Assembly: GCF_014596515.1 (NCBI RefSeq)
Contig: NZ_MSJQ01000277.1
Coordinates: 1-63,563 of the forward strand
Direction: 5' to 3'
Length of the DNA stretch: 63,563 bases
Source: Streptomyces sp. CBMA156
GTDB lineage: Bacteria > Actinomycetota > Actinomycetes > Streptomycetales > Streptomycetaceae
In this document: positions 41,283 to 50,110 of the stretch, piece after piece
Numbering within the stretch: the stretch's first letter is position 1
How the letters are laid out: the number at the start of each line of letters is the position of its first letter
The notes under the pieces: model-generated
Databases searched by the model: none
Told to the model about the DNA's origin: nothing
The model's input: the letters and a program-made list of their open reading frames with translations, nothing else
Made by a program: the position numbers and the translations under genes

Positions 41283-41742
41283 CGCTTGATCACGAACGCC
41301 ACGTCAATTGTGCACCCGGCAGCCGAAGCCACTTCTCGACGCCTGCCCCACCCCGCTCACCTGCTGTGACCCAGCACGCTGCTCGTCGCCGACAGAGCTA
41401 CTCGACGTGCGGTTCTCCGGCCGGGCCGGCGCGGCAACTGTCGCTGAATCGGCGAGGTGTCCGACGGAAGGGCGATCGTCGAGCGCGCACGTTGTCGACG
41501 GCTCCCGTCTCCTCGACGACCGGCAGAGGAGCGATCGCCTTCAGCAACCACACCGAGGTCGTCTCCCCACCGCCCGGTGCGCGCCGGGGGTGGTGTGGGG
41601 GCGGGCGAGACAACCTGGCCCTGCCCCGTCGGCCGCCGACGCTCGGCGATGTCGGGCAGCGACTGCCGGAAGTCCGCCACCGATGGCGACCGGGGTCAGC
41701 AGCCGAAAGCTCTCGGGACGCACTGGTAGGCCGGGCCGGTTG
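41283..41742. other. Intergenic region between TPR-like and DUF5302 genes
   Basis: About 460 bases with several short frames on both strands. None has a ribosome binding site together with protein-like composition. Promoters for the two divergent genes should lie here. Confidence 0.3.
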
Positions 41743-41764
41743 TGGGACATGACATGGTGTCCCA
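41743..41764. promoter_or_regulatory. Palindromic operator candidate upstream of the DUF5302 gene
   Basis: TGGGACA at 41743-41749 is inverted as TGTCCCA at 41758-41764 with an 8-base spacer. It lies about 35 bases upstream of the DUF5302 start, where a repressor could block transcription. Confidence 0.45.
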
Positions 41765-41800
41765 TGAAGGCATCAGCCCCATCCCACCAGGAGGTCCTGT

Positions 41801-42067
41801 ATGAGCAGCGACGCAGCGTCACCCGAGAACCCCGAGAACTCCGAGAACTCCGAGAACTCCGAGGGGCCGGAGGCCGGCCCGGCCGTCGAGGCTCCCGCGG
41901 AGGCCGCCCAGGGCGACGTCAAGGCCCGGTTCCTCGCCGCGCTGGAGCGCAAGCACGGCGCCAAGGGCGGGGGCACGGCCGGCGGCCCGAACGGCGATTC
42001 GAAGATCCACGGCGCGCACGCCGCGGCAGGGGGTAAGCGCAGCTTCCGCCGCAAGAGCGGCGGCTGA
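41801..42067 (+). CDS. DUF5302 family small protein
   Basis: An 88-residue protein common in Streptomyces. The conserved part is [17 protein letters not shown], followed by [20 protein letters not shown] and the basic end SFRRKSGG, as usual for the family. The N-terminus contains a short tandem repeat [10 protein letters not shown] encoded by repeated CCGAGAACT units (41830-41862). GGAGG lies seven bases before ATG 41801. The function is unknown; the acidic N-terminus and basic C-terminus suggest a disordered protein or a partner of nucleic acid or ribosomes. Confidence 0.85.
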   Translation: MSSDAASPENPENSENSENSEGPEAGPAVEAPAEAAQGDVKARFLAALERKHGAKGGGTAGGPNGDSKIHGAHAAAGGKRSFRRKSGG

Positions 42068-42353
42068 CCGCACTGGTGCGCAACGAAGCGGCCGGGCCTC
42101 GGCGGGGCGGGCGGCCGCGGGCCGGCGGGACGGACGGGTTCCGGTTCTGCCGTTGCCCGGTGGCTGCGGTGCCAGGAGCGGTGGTGGTGACGCTGCCACC
42201 TCCGGTGGGCGGCCACGGCCCGGCGGTGCGGGGGTGGTGCGGGCCGCGCGTCGGGTGGCACGGGCTTCGGCTTGGTGGTCGGTGAGCTGCACCCGGTTGC
42301 CGCCCCGTCCGGTACGTCGCGGTCGTCGAAGTAGCGGAGACCGTGCGCGGGGT

Positions 42354-43097
42354 CTACGCACCGCCGGGTGGGTCCCCTTCGGGGCTGTCGTCCCGGCCGG
42401 TGGGGTGTGGGCCTGTGGGCGGGGGGTTCCCGCCTGCGGTGACCAGGCCCGTCTCATAGGCGATGACGACCATCTGGGCCCGGTCGTGGGCGTGGAGCTT
42501 GGCCAGCAGCCGCCGGACGTGTGTCTTGACGGTCGCGATGCTCAGCCCCAGGTGCTCGGCGATCGCGTGGTTGGGCAGTCCCCTGGCCACCAGGCGGAGG
42601 ACTTCCCGTTCCCGTGGGGTCACGCCCGCCAGCTCCGGGGTGAGTCGCGGGCTCTGCTCGTGGCGTCCGGCGAACTCGCGGATCAGGCGGCGGGTGACCG
42701 CGGGCGCGAGCAGGGCGTCGCCGGAGGCGACCACCCGCAGGGCTGTCAGCAGGTCGGCGGGGAGGATGTCCTTCAGGAGGAATCCGCTGGCTCCGCCGCG
42801 CAGTGCCGCGTACACGTACTCGTCCAGGTCGAACGTGGTGAGGACCAGCACGCGGGTGCCGACGGCGTCCGGATCCGCGCAGATGCGCCGGGTGGCCTCC
42901 AGACCGTCCATGCCCGGCATCCGGATGTCCATCAGCACGACGTCGGGCCGCAGCCGCAGGGCGAGTTCGACGGCCTGCTCGCCGCCGGCGGCCTCGCCCG
43001 CGACGGTGAGGTCCGGCACGCTCTCGATGAGCAGGCGGAAGCCCGCCCGCAACAGCGCCTGGTTGTCGGCGATGAGGACCCGGACCGGCCGGTTCAC
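42354..43097 (-). CDS. NarL/LuxR-type response regulator
   Basis: A 247-residue regulator. The receiver domain shows LIADNQALLRAGFRLL, the phosphorylated Asp in DVVLMDIRMPGMDG, VLVLTTFD and FLLKDILP. The LuxR-type helix-turn-helix is GVTPREREVLRLVARG and SIATVKTHVRRLLAKL. The tail is Pro/Gly-rich. GTG 43097 overlaps the stop of the kinase gene (GTGA), so the pair is translationally coupled. It probably acts on a nearby gene such as the divergent hydrolase, which is inferred from position only. Confidence 0.92.
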   Translation of the reverse strand: MNRPVRVLIADNQALLRAGFRLLIESVPDLTVAGEAAGGEQAVELALRLRPDVVLMDIRMPGMDGLEATRRICADPDAVGTRVLVLTTFDLDEYVYAALRGGASGFLLKDILPADLLTALRVVASGDALLAPAVTRRLIREFAGRHEQSPRLTPELAGVTPREREVLRLVARGLPNHAIAEHLGLSIATVKTHVRRLLAKLHAHDRAQMVVIAYETGLVTAGGNPPPTGPHPTGRDDSPEGDPPGGA

Positions 43098-44275
43098 CGT
43101 GCCGTCTCCGGTCCGCAGGGCAGCCGCGCATGCACCCGGAACCCGCCCGTCGCCAGGGGGCCGGCGGAGAGGGTCCCGCCGCACATGGCCGCTCGCTCCC
43201 GCATCCCGACGAGTCCGTGCCCGCCGCCAGGACGCCGGGACGGGAGCCGCGACGGCGCGTCGTTGACGACCTCGATCTCGACCGCCTCGGGACCCGTCCG
43301 GGACAGGTTCACCCGGCAGTCCGCCGATCCCGCGTGCCTGACGACGTTGGTGAGGGCTTCCTGAACGATCCGGTAGACCACCAGTTCCACACCCGGGGGC
43401 AGCGGTGGATCCGGGTCGACGGACAGCTCCACGCGCGGGCCCGCGCCGGCCGCGAGCGCGGGCAGGTCCGCCAGACCGGGGGCGGGCCCCGACTCGGTTC
43501 CGTCACCGGGTGACCGCAGAACGCCGAGCATGCGGCGCATCTCGGTGAGCGCCGTCCGGCCCGCCGTCCCGACCAGTGCGAGGGTGCGCTCGGCCTCCTG
43601 CGGGTTGGTGGAGGCCACCGCACGGGCCACCTCGGCCCGTACCGCGATGACCGTCAGATGATGGGCCACCACGTCGTGGAGCTCGCGGGCGATCCGCAGG
43701 CGCTCGTCCGTCACGGCCTGTCGGGCGGCGAGTTCCGCGTACGACCGCTGCTCTCTCAGCGCGGTGCCCACCAGCCAGGGCAGGGTCATCATCAACGACG
43801 CGAAGACGACGCCACCCGCGGCCCCGGAGGCCGGGACCGGTCGCGGTGCGAGGGTCATGGCCGCCGTGACGGCGCCCAGCGAGCAGCCGAGCGCCGTCGC
43901 GGACCGGCGCCGCGGTTCCCGCGCCGCGACCGTGTACAGGGCGGCCCCGACCGGGACCCAGGACTCCTCCCATCCGGTGAACGCCATGGCGAGGACCGCT
44001 CCGGCCAGGACCGTGTACAGGACCCGGACGGGTCGTCTGCGCCGCACCGCGATCGGCAGCCAGACCACCGCCGCCACGGCTCCCGCGAACCAGCCACCGC
44101 TCCGCGTCTCGCTCGCGCCGAACGCCAGGGCGAGGAGCACGGCCGCGACCGTGTCCACGCCGTGCCACTGTCCGTCCCGCAGACGTCCGGCCACCAGCGG
44201 CCGTGACTCCCCATCGCCCATGCCGGCCACGCTATCGAAGCGGGCCCCGGGGCCTGTCAGCCCGGAGGACGTCAT
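43094..44275 (-). CDS. NarL-type sensor histidine kinase
   Basis: A 393-residue kinase with four or five membrane segments in the first 150 residues (VDTVAAVLLALAFGASET, WFAGAVAAVVWLPIAV, VLAGAVLAMAF). The HisKA_3 dimerisation and phosphoacceptor helix is LRIARELHDVVAHHLTVIA, and the ATPase domain shows YRIVQEALTNVVRHAG and GHGLVGMRERA. The periplasmic part is minimal, so it may sense the membrane or an intramembrane signal. The frame opens at ATG 44275; ATG 44221 (MGDGESRP) is an alternative start. It is coupled to its response regulator. Confidence 0.92.
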   Translation of the reverse strand: MTSSGLTGPGARFDSVAGMGDGESRPLVAGRLRDGQWHGVDTVAAVLLALAFGASETRSGGWFAGAVAAVVWLPIAVRRRRPVRVLYTVLAGAVLAMAFTGWEESWVPVGAALYTVAAREPRRRSATALGCSLGAVTAAMTLAPRPVPASGAAGGVVFASLMMTLPWLVGTALREQRSYAELAARQAVTDERLRIARELHDVVAHHLTVIAVRAEVARAVASTNPQEAERTLALVGTAGRTALTEMRRMLGVLRSPGDGTESGPAPGLADLPALAAGAGPRVELSVDPDPPLPPGVELVVYRIVQEALTNVVRHAGSADCRVNLSRTGPEAVEIEVVNDAPSRLPSRRPGGGHGLVGMRERAAMCGGTLSAGPLATGGFRVHARLPCGPETAR

Positions 44276-44388
44276 CTCTCAGGCTGAGTCATCCGCGTGG
44301 CTGATGCCCGTCGTACCCTCCTGGGCTGACACCGGGTTCCTCCCCGGGGGCGAAGCCGTCGGGCTCGTCGGACGGAACAGTGGAACGC

Positions 44389-45579
44389 ATGAATCGGAGA
44401 ACACTGCTGTCCTCGTGCGCCGGACTGACCGCCGCCATGGCCCTGGGTCCGCTCGCGCCGCCGGCCGTCGCGCTCCCGGGGCAGGAGGAACCCGTGCGGT
44501 TCCAGTTGCCCGCCCCGAACGGGCCGTACCCGGTGGGTACGGTCGCGCTGCACCTGGCCGACACCGCGCGGCCGGACCCCTGGGTGCCCTCCCGCCCCTG
44601 CCGTGAGCTGATGATCAGCATCTGGTACCCCGCCCGCGGCGGCGCGGCCCGCCCCGCTGCTCCCTGGATGCCTCCGGCGGCGGCCGACCGGTACCTGAGC
44701 CTCCTCGGCCTGCCTCCCGGCCGGGTACAACTGGGAGACACCCACGGCCACGAGGGCGCTCCCGTCGGCGGCCCACCGGGCCTCCTGCCGGTCGTGCTCT
44801 ACTCCCCCGGCGCCAACGCGTCACGGTCGTTCGGCACCGGCGTCGTGGAAGACCTCGCCAGTCACGGCTTCCTGGTGGTCACCGTCGACCACACCTACGA
44901 CGCCGTCGTCGTCGAGTTCCCCGGTGGACGCGTCGAGACGAACCCGCTGGGCAGGATCAGCGACTACGCCAAGGCCCTCGCCGTCCGCACCGCCGACATC
45001 CGCTTCGTCCTGGACCGGCTCGCCGTCCTCCACGCTGGTGGCCACCCCGGCGTCTGCCGCACCCCGCTGCCCACAGGCCTGCGCGGGGCGCTCGACCTGC
45101 GGCGCGTCGGGATGCTCGGCCACTCCCTGGGCGGCGCCACCACCGCCGCGACGATGCTCACCGACGGGCGGATCACCGCGGGAGCGAGCCTGGACGGGGG
45201 CGCGGCGGGCCCGGTGGTGGACGCCGGGCTCGACCGTCCGTTCCTGGTCGTGGACACCCCGGGCAAGGGCGGCATGGAGAGCAACCCCGCCCTGCGCGCG
45301 TTCTGGTCGCACCTGCGCGGCTGGCGCCTGCATCTGACCGTACGGGGAGCCGCGCACGAGTCGTTCGGCGACGATGCGCTGATCCTGCCGCTGATCGCCC
45401 CTCTCCTGGGCATGTCGGCGCCCGATCTGGAGGACGAGGTCGGGACGATTCCCGGGCACCGGGCACAGGCGTTCCAACGTGCCTACCCGCGGGCCTTCTT
45501 CGACCTCCACCTCCGCGACCGGGGGCGGCTGCTCGACAGTCCCTCCCCCGACTTCCCCGAGGTCGACTACGCCCGGTGA
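44389..45579 (+). CDS. Exported alpha/beta hydrolase, lipase/PAF-acetylhydrolase type
   Basis: A 396-residue hydrolase. It has a signal peptide with a Tat-like or lipoprotein-like start (MNRRTLLSSCAGLTAAMALG). Hydrolase features are the oxyanion region VVLYSPGANASRSFGTGV, the strand HGFLVVTVDHTYDA, the nucleophile elbow GMLGHSLGGATTA with catalytic Ser, and RGAAHESFGDDALI with the likely catalytic His. The layout resembles platelet-activating-factor acetylhydrolase-like lipases of Streptomyces. GTG 44380 is in frame nine bases earlier. It diverges from the two-component pair, which may regulate it. Confidence 0.85.
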   Translation: MNRRTLLSSCAGLTAAMALGPLAPPAVALPGQEEPVRFQLPAPNGPYPVGTVALHLADTARPDPWVPSRPCRELMISIWYPARGGAARPAAPWMPPAAADRYLSLLGLPPGRVQLGDTHGHEGAPVGGPPGLLPVVLYSPGANASRSFGTGVVEDLASHGFLVVTVDHTYDAVVVEFPGGRVETNPLGRISDYAKALAVRTADIRFVLDRLAVLHAGGHPGVCRTPLPTGLRGALDLRRVGMLGHSLGGATTAATMLTDGRITAGASLDGGAAGPVVDAGLDRPFLVVDTPGKGGMESNPALRAFWSHLRGWRLHLTVRGAAHESFGDDALILPLIAPLLGMSAPDLEDEVGTIPGHRAQAFQRAYPRAFFDLHLRDRGRLLDSPSPDFPEVDYAR

Positions 45580-45882
45580 ACGCCTCGGCGGCGGCCCGGC
45601 CGGCGTCGCGGTCGCCGACCGAGGCCGCGGTGACCGCCGCCCGCACCGCCACACCGCCGCACCGTCCAGGGCCGGCACGGCGACCACCGGTTCCAGGGTG
45701 GAGGGCGACCGGGGGCACCTCCGAACGGTGTGATCGTACGTCAGACATATCGGCCAACAGCCCAGCGAGGCTGGCCCGTTGCGACCTCGCCAGCCGTCAC
45801 CAGATCGGTGGATACCTCTGAAGAAGCTCAGCAATGAGGCGAAAGCACCGGCGGCTCCGGGAGCAGCGGCTACCCTCCGGAT
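45580..45882. other. Intergenic region upstream of the TIR gene cluster
   Basis: About 300 bases without a supported gene; short frames are shadows. The promoter for the TIR/GUN4/SPFH operon should lie in its second half, but I cannot identify it. Confidence 0.3.
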
Positions 45883-46461
45883 ATGGGGTCATGGGAAGTG
45901 GCGATCGCCGTCTCCGGCGCGGCCGCCGCCTTGTTCACAGCCGGGGCCACCGTGCTCTCGACCGGAATCGACGTGCGTGAGCGGCTGTCACGGTTACGTC
46001 GTCCTCCGGATGCCCCGCCGGCGGTGGAGCCCGCCGCCGAACCCGGCGACACGTACGACGCGTTCGTCTCCTACGCCGAGGCGGACACCGAGGCGGCGCA
46101 GACCCTGGCCACCCGGTTGCGGGGCGAAGGGCTGCGGGTCTTTCTGGCCGAGTGGATCGGCCCGGGGCTGGTGGAGAGCCTGGAGAAGGAAGCGGCCCTG
46201 CGCGTCACGGCCAACGGGATCCTGCTCTTCAGCAGCGCGACGATGAACGACGCCGCGATCCGCGACGAGTACGCGGTGCTGCTCCAGCGTGTGCACAGCG
46301 GTGGACAGCGGTTCATCCCTGTGCTCGTGGAGGACGTGGAACTGCCGCCCTTCGCCAGGATCCGCCGGCCCGCGGACCTGCGGAATCCCGGCAGCGCACC
46401 CTACGACGTGAGCCTCGCCGCGCTGGTGCGAGCGGTACGGCCACGGGGCGAAGCCGTATGA
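45883..46461 (+). CDS. Membrane-anchored TIR-domain protein
   Basis: A 192-residue protein. One N-terminal membrane segment (VAIAVSGAAAALFTAGATVL) is followed by a Pro/Glu-rich linker and a TIR domain at about 58-185: TYDAFVSYAEADTEAAQTLA, GLRVFLAEWIGPGLVESLE, ANGILLFSSATMND, RDEYAVLLQRV and RFIPVLVEDVELPPF. TIR domains cleave NAD or bind partners; the Glu of RDEY is where the catalytic Glu of NADase TIRs falls (WxxxE-like position), but the Trp is absent. Its stop overlaps the start of the next gene (ATGA). First gene of a TIR / TIR-TIR-GUN4 / SPFH operon, probably defence or stress signalling. Confidence 0.82.
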   Translation: MGSWEVAIAVSGAAAALFTAGATVLSTGIDVRERLSRLRRPPDAPPAVEPAAEPGDTYDAFVSYAEADTEAAQTLATRLRGEGLRVFLAEWIGPGLVESLEKEAALRVTANGILLFSSATMNDAAIRDEYAVLLQRVHSGGQRFIPVLVEDVELPPFARIRRPADLRNPGSAPYDVSLAALVRAVRPRGEAV

Positions 46462-47891
46462 CCCGCGTGTTCCTCTGCTACGCCAGGGAGGACGCCGGCT
46501 GGGCGAGAACGCTGGCGGCCCGTCTCGGACAGAGTGCCCTGACCGTCCTCTTCGACGAGTGGGACGTGCTGCCCGGTGACGTGGGCGTGCACCGCACCGA
46601 GGCCGCCATCGAGGACGCCGGGTGCGCCCTGGTCGTCATCGGCCCGGCCTCCCACACCTCGTCCTGGGCCCGCGAGGAGTACGCGGCCCTGGTCACGGCC
46701 GGAGCGTCGCGGCAGCTGCGGCTCATTCCGCTGCTGATCGGGGACGCCCCTCTCCCGCCCCTGGCCGCGAGCCGGGTCTGGCGCGACTTCAGGACCCTGG
46801 ACGGCGCCGACTACGAGCGGAAGGTCGACGAACTCGTCGCCGCCATCCGCGGCGAGACCGTCCGCCACGGTCCCGGCGGATCCGTCGCACCGGGACACCC
46901 GGAGAACATCGCGGCGGCCCAGCCGTCGCCGCCCCGGCCCCTCGTGCCGCCCGACCGGCCCGCCGTCGTCCTCTGCTACGACAAGGCCGACACGTCGTAC
47001 GCCCACGCGCTCGCCGACCAGGTGAGAGGAGCCGGACTGCGGGTCTGGTCGGTCGCGGACCTGAAGGCCGGGGACTCGCATGTCTGGGTGAGGCGCCAGC
47101 AGTTGGGCTTCGCGACGGCCGTGATCGTCCTGATGTCACCGCATTCCCAGGACTCCGACGACATCACGGACATGATCCTGGAAGCGATGCACCACCAGCG
47201 CCCCTTCTTCCCGGTCCTGCTGGACGGGCAGCGCAACTACCTTCTGGCACACTCCTGGTACATCGACGCCCGGGACGGCCGGCTGCTGAGCCCGGAGGAA
47301 CTCGTCCGGCTGCGGGACATCGACTCCGCTTCCCGCGACGGCAGTTCGCCGGACGAGATGTCCTCCCTGTTCCCGGCTCCGCTCCAGCACCCTGCGGTGC
47401 GGACGGTGCGGGTGCCGGCGGCCGTCTCCCTCGGACGCCTCGACGGCTATCTCGCCGAACGCAACTTCGCACACGCGGATCTCCAGACCACCACCATCGT
47501 GCTGGAGGCGGCCGGCCGCCTCGACGAGGGCTGGCTGGGCACCCGCCACGCGCGCCGGATCCCCACCGAGGTCCTGGCCCGCGTCGACGGCATATGGGCC
47601 GACCACACGCATGGACGGCAGGGCTGGAGCGCCCAGGCGGCACGGGCCGCCGTACGCGGCAACCGGCACGCGGACTTCCTCGCGCTGTCGGTGGCCTGTG
47701 GCTGGCGGAGCTCCGCCGACGCGCTGGTGCCGCGGTTCTACCCCGAATTGACGGAGCGGGCGGGGCACGGTCCCCGCGCCGCGTACTACCCGACGCTGCG
47801 CAATCCGCAGAACGAGCCGTTCAACCACTGGTACGACGAGTGGACCTCCACGGTTCTGGCCGTGCATCTGCGCAGAGGGGACAGGAGGTGA
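46458..47891 (+). CDS. TIR-TIR-GUN4 protein
   Basis: A 477-residue soluble protein. TIR domain one covers about 1-135: RVFLCYAREDAGWARTLAAR, LTVLFDEWDVLPGDVG, ALVVIGPASHTSSWAREEY (with the expected W-x2-E) and LRLIPLLIGDAPLPP. A Pro-rich linker follows. TIR domain two covers about 170-300 (AVVLCYDKADTSYAHALADQ, GLRVWSVADLKAGDSHV, TAVIVLMSPHSQDSDD) and lacks the W-x2-E Glu. The C-terminal 160 residues look like a GUN4 domain (LDGYLAERNFAHADLQTTTI, GWSAQAARAAVRG, HWYDEWTSTVLAVHLRRG), a tetrapyrrole-binding fold. ATG 46458 overlaps the preceding stop. The SPFH gene begins four bases after its stop. Confidence 0.82.
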   Translation: MTRVFLCYAREDAGWARTLAARLGQSALTVLFDEWDVLPGDVGVHRTEAAIEDAGCALVVIGPASHTSSWAREEYAALVTAGASRQLRLIPLLIGDAPLPPLAASRVWRDFRTLDGADYERKVDELVAAIRGETVRHGPGGSVAPGHPENIAAAQPSPPRPLVPPDRPAVVLCYDKADTSYAHALADQVRGAGLRVWSVADLKAGDSHVWVRRQQLGFATAVIVLMSPHSQDSDDITDMILEAMHHQRPFFPVLLDGQRNYLLAHSWYIDARDGRLLSPEELVRLRDIDSASRDGSSPDEMSSLFPAPLQHPAVRTVRVPAAVSLGRLDGYLAERNFAHADLQTTTIVLEAAGRLDEGWLGTRHARRIPTEVLARVDGIWADHTHGRQGWSAQAARAAVRGNRHADFLALSVACGWRSSADALVPRFYPELTERAGHGPRAAYYPTLRNPQNEPFNHWYDEWTSTVLAVHLRRGDRR

Positions 47892-47895
47892 GCCG

Positions 47896-49917
47896 GTGAA
47901 GTGGGCGAACCGGGCGGATCTGGCGATCTACCTGGTCGGGTCCCTGGCGGCGCTGTGCTCGCTGGCCGTCTGCGCCCGGCTGGCGCTCTACATCCACGCG
48001 TCGGTGAACGTCTTCGGCATCGTCGCTTTCGCCCCCCGCGTCAAACGGAAGATGGACGCGCTCAACAGGGACGGGAAAGAGCCCTCCACCTGGGGCTGTC
48101 TCCCCCTCTTCCTCCTGATCAACATCACCGCCACGGAGGTCTGGCACATGGGTACCGTGATCGTCGTTCTCCTGCTCCTGGCGGTCGCCGGTGTCGTCGG
48201 CCGGCTCGTTCTCCATCACGTGCCGCCCGGCCACATCGGCATCGTGCGGCGCCGGTCCGGCCCGGCTCATCCGGATTTCCCGCAGGTCACCCCGTACTCC
48301 ACCCACGGGGTGCTCGCCCGCACGCTCCTGCCCGGGCGCCACTGGATGTCACCGTTCGTCTACGAGGTCCGGGTCGTTCCCCGGACGCAGGTGCCGGAGA
48401 ACAAGATCGGCCTGGTCACGGCGAAGGAGGGCCGGACGCGGTCGGGGAACCGGGCGCTGGCACGGCCGGTGCCCTGCGACGACTTCCAGGACGGTGTGCA
48501 CTTCCTGCTGAACGGCGGGGAACAGGGCACACAGGTCGGCGTGCTGGCCGGCGGACAGTCCTACTCCATCAACACGGAGCTGTTCCAGGTGAGGCTGGTG
48601 GACCGGGTCCACGTTCCGACGGGCACCATCGGCCTGGTCGACGCGAGGGCCGGCGGGAACCGGCGGCCCGGGGCGCTGTTCGGCCCTCATGTGGAGTGCG
48701 ACGACTTCCAGGACGGCGAACGGTTCCTCGCCGGCGGCGGCCAGCAGGGCAAGCAGCTCGCCATCCTCCAGGGCGGCGCCTACTACGACATCAACCCGGC
48801 CCTGTTCGACGTCATCACCACGCACAACGTGGGGATGCGCGGCGGACCGCTGGAAGAACGGCACCTGCAACAGATCGCCATTCCCGCCGACCAGACCGGC
48901 GTGGTGATCACGCTCGACGGCGCGGGCCCGGGCGAGGACGACCAGGTGGGACCACAGGTGCCGGGCCATGAGGGGTTCCACCTGCCATGGGTGTTCCTGC
49001 GCAACGGCGGCCGCCGGGGGGTGCAGGACGAAACCCTGCCCGGGGGAACGGTCTCCGCGCTCAACCCGTACTTCGTCCGCGTCATGCTGGTCCCGACGCA
49101 CCTCCTCGCCCTGGAATGGGATGAGAAGACGCCCGCGGAGCAACAGAACTACGACGTGCATCTGGGGAGGATCACGGCCACCGTGCAGGGCTACCGGCTG
49201 TTCGTGGACGTGAAGCAGCTCATCCGGATTCCCGCCCAGTCCGCTCCCGGGCTGGTCAGGAGGAACGGCGGAGCCCAGATCTCGGACATCGGCGGCCTCG
49301 ACTGCAACCGGCTGCCCGTCCAGCGGTTCGTGCAACGTGTGCTGGGCGCCATCGTCACCACGTACTTCAGCCAGATCGCCACCGCGTCGACCGTGCTGGA
49401 GTTCCTGAAGAACTACCGTGACACCCGGCTCGAACTCGCCACCCTGGTGGAGAACGAACTCCGTGACTGGGGAGTGGAGCCCAAGGGCACCCACCTGGGC
49501 ATGTTCCGGGCGGAGGACGAGAGGCTCAACGAGATGCTCAAGCGGACGGCCGACGAGGAGATGGAGAGCGAGAAGCTCGCGCTGCAACTGGAGAACGCGG
49601 AACGCGAGGACGCGATCGACCAGGTGCGGGTGGAAGCGCAGAGGCGGCGTGTGCAGCTGGAACTGGAGGCCGAGATCCAGCTCCTCGGCCTGGAGAACGT
49701 CATGGTGCTCAAGATGCTCCGGGAGATCGCCCAGGCGCCCGTTCCGCAGATCGTCAGCGGGGGCGACCTCTCCGCGTTCCTCGAAACACTGCCGATCACC
49801 CGCCTCGACGGGCTGATGGACCGGATGCGCACCCTGCACACGGGAACCCGGACCGCGAGCGCGGAGCGGCCCTCGCTCCCCGAAGCGCAGGACGGCGAGG
49901 CCGGGAAGAAGGAATGA
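47896..49917 (+). CDS. SPFH/band-7 membrane protein with repeated beta modules
   Basis: A 673-residue flotillin-like protein starting at GTG 47896 behind a near-perfect AGGAGGTG. Membrane segments lie at about 10-32 and 86-106. From about 110 to 400 four related modules follow, each with an IGxV start; two carry CDDFQDG-x2-FL-x4-GGxQG and LxGGxxYxIN-x2-LF. The band-7-like part continues to about 540 (RFVQRVLGAIVTTYFSQIA, YRDTRLELATLVENELRDWG), then a charged coiled coil (EEMESEKLALQLENAEREDA). SPFH proteins make ring-like oligomers at membrane microdomains. With the two TIR genes it may form a membrane sensor or platform that controls TIR activity; this is inferred. Confidence 0.85.
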   Translation: MKWANRADLAIYLVGSLAALCSLAVCARLALYIHASVNVFGIVAFAPRVKRKMDALNRDGKEPSTWGCLPLFLLINITATEVWHMGTVIVVLLLLAVAGVVGRLVLHHVPPGHIGIVRRRSGPAHPDFPQVTPYSTHGVLARTLLPGRHWMSPFVYEVRVVPRTQVPENKIGLVTAKEGRTRSGNRALARPVPCDDFQDGVHFLLNGGEQGTQVGVLAGGQSYSINTELFQVRLVDRVHVPTGTIGLVDARAGGNRRPGALFGPHVECDDFQDGERFLAGGGQQGKQLAILQGGAYYDINPALFDVITTHNVGMRGGPLEERHLQQIAIPADQTGVVITLDGAGPGEDDQVGPQVPGHEGFHLPWVFLRNGGRRGVQDETLPGGTVSALNPYFVRVMLVPTHLLALEWDEKTPAEQQNYDVHLGRITATVQGYRLFVDVKQLIRIPAQSAPGLVRRNGGAQISDIGGLDCNRLPVQRFVQRVLGAIVTTYFSQIATASTVLEFLKNYRDTRLELATLVENELRDWGVEPKGTHLGMFRAEDERLNEMLKRTADEEMESEKLALQLENAEREDAIDQVRVEAQRRRVQLELEAEIQLLGLENVMVLKMLREIAQAPVPQIVSGGDLSAFLETLPITRLDGLMDRMRTLHTGTRTASAERPSLPEAQDGEAGKKE

Positions 49918-50110
49918 GACGCGCCGCCGGCGAGACCGACACCGAGGCGTCCGGCAGGCGCCACCTGAACGAGCGTCACAGGCGACGGGCGACCGCCCGG
50001 TCAGCGCCACCTGCCCGACCGGCAGGCGGCAGCACGACGGGGAACGGGCATGGTCACGATACGAATACCCCCCTGCCCACCGGCGCCCCGGCCCGCCATC
50101 ATGATCAACC

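Noticed and set aside
41830..41862. CCGAGAACT tandem repeat as a regulatory or CRISPR-like array
   Set aside because: It is in frame inside the DUF5302 gene and encodes [10 protein letters not shown]; no spacers.
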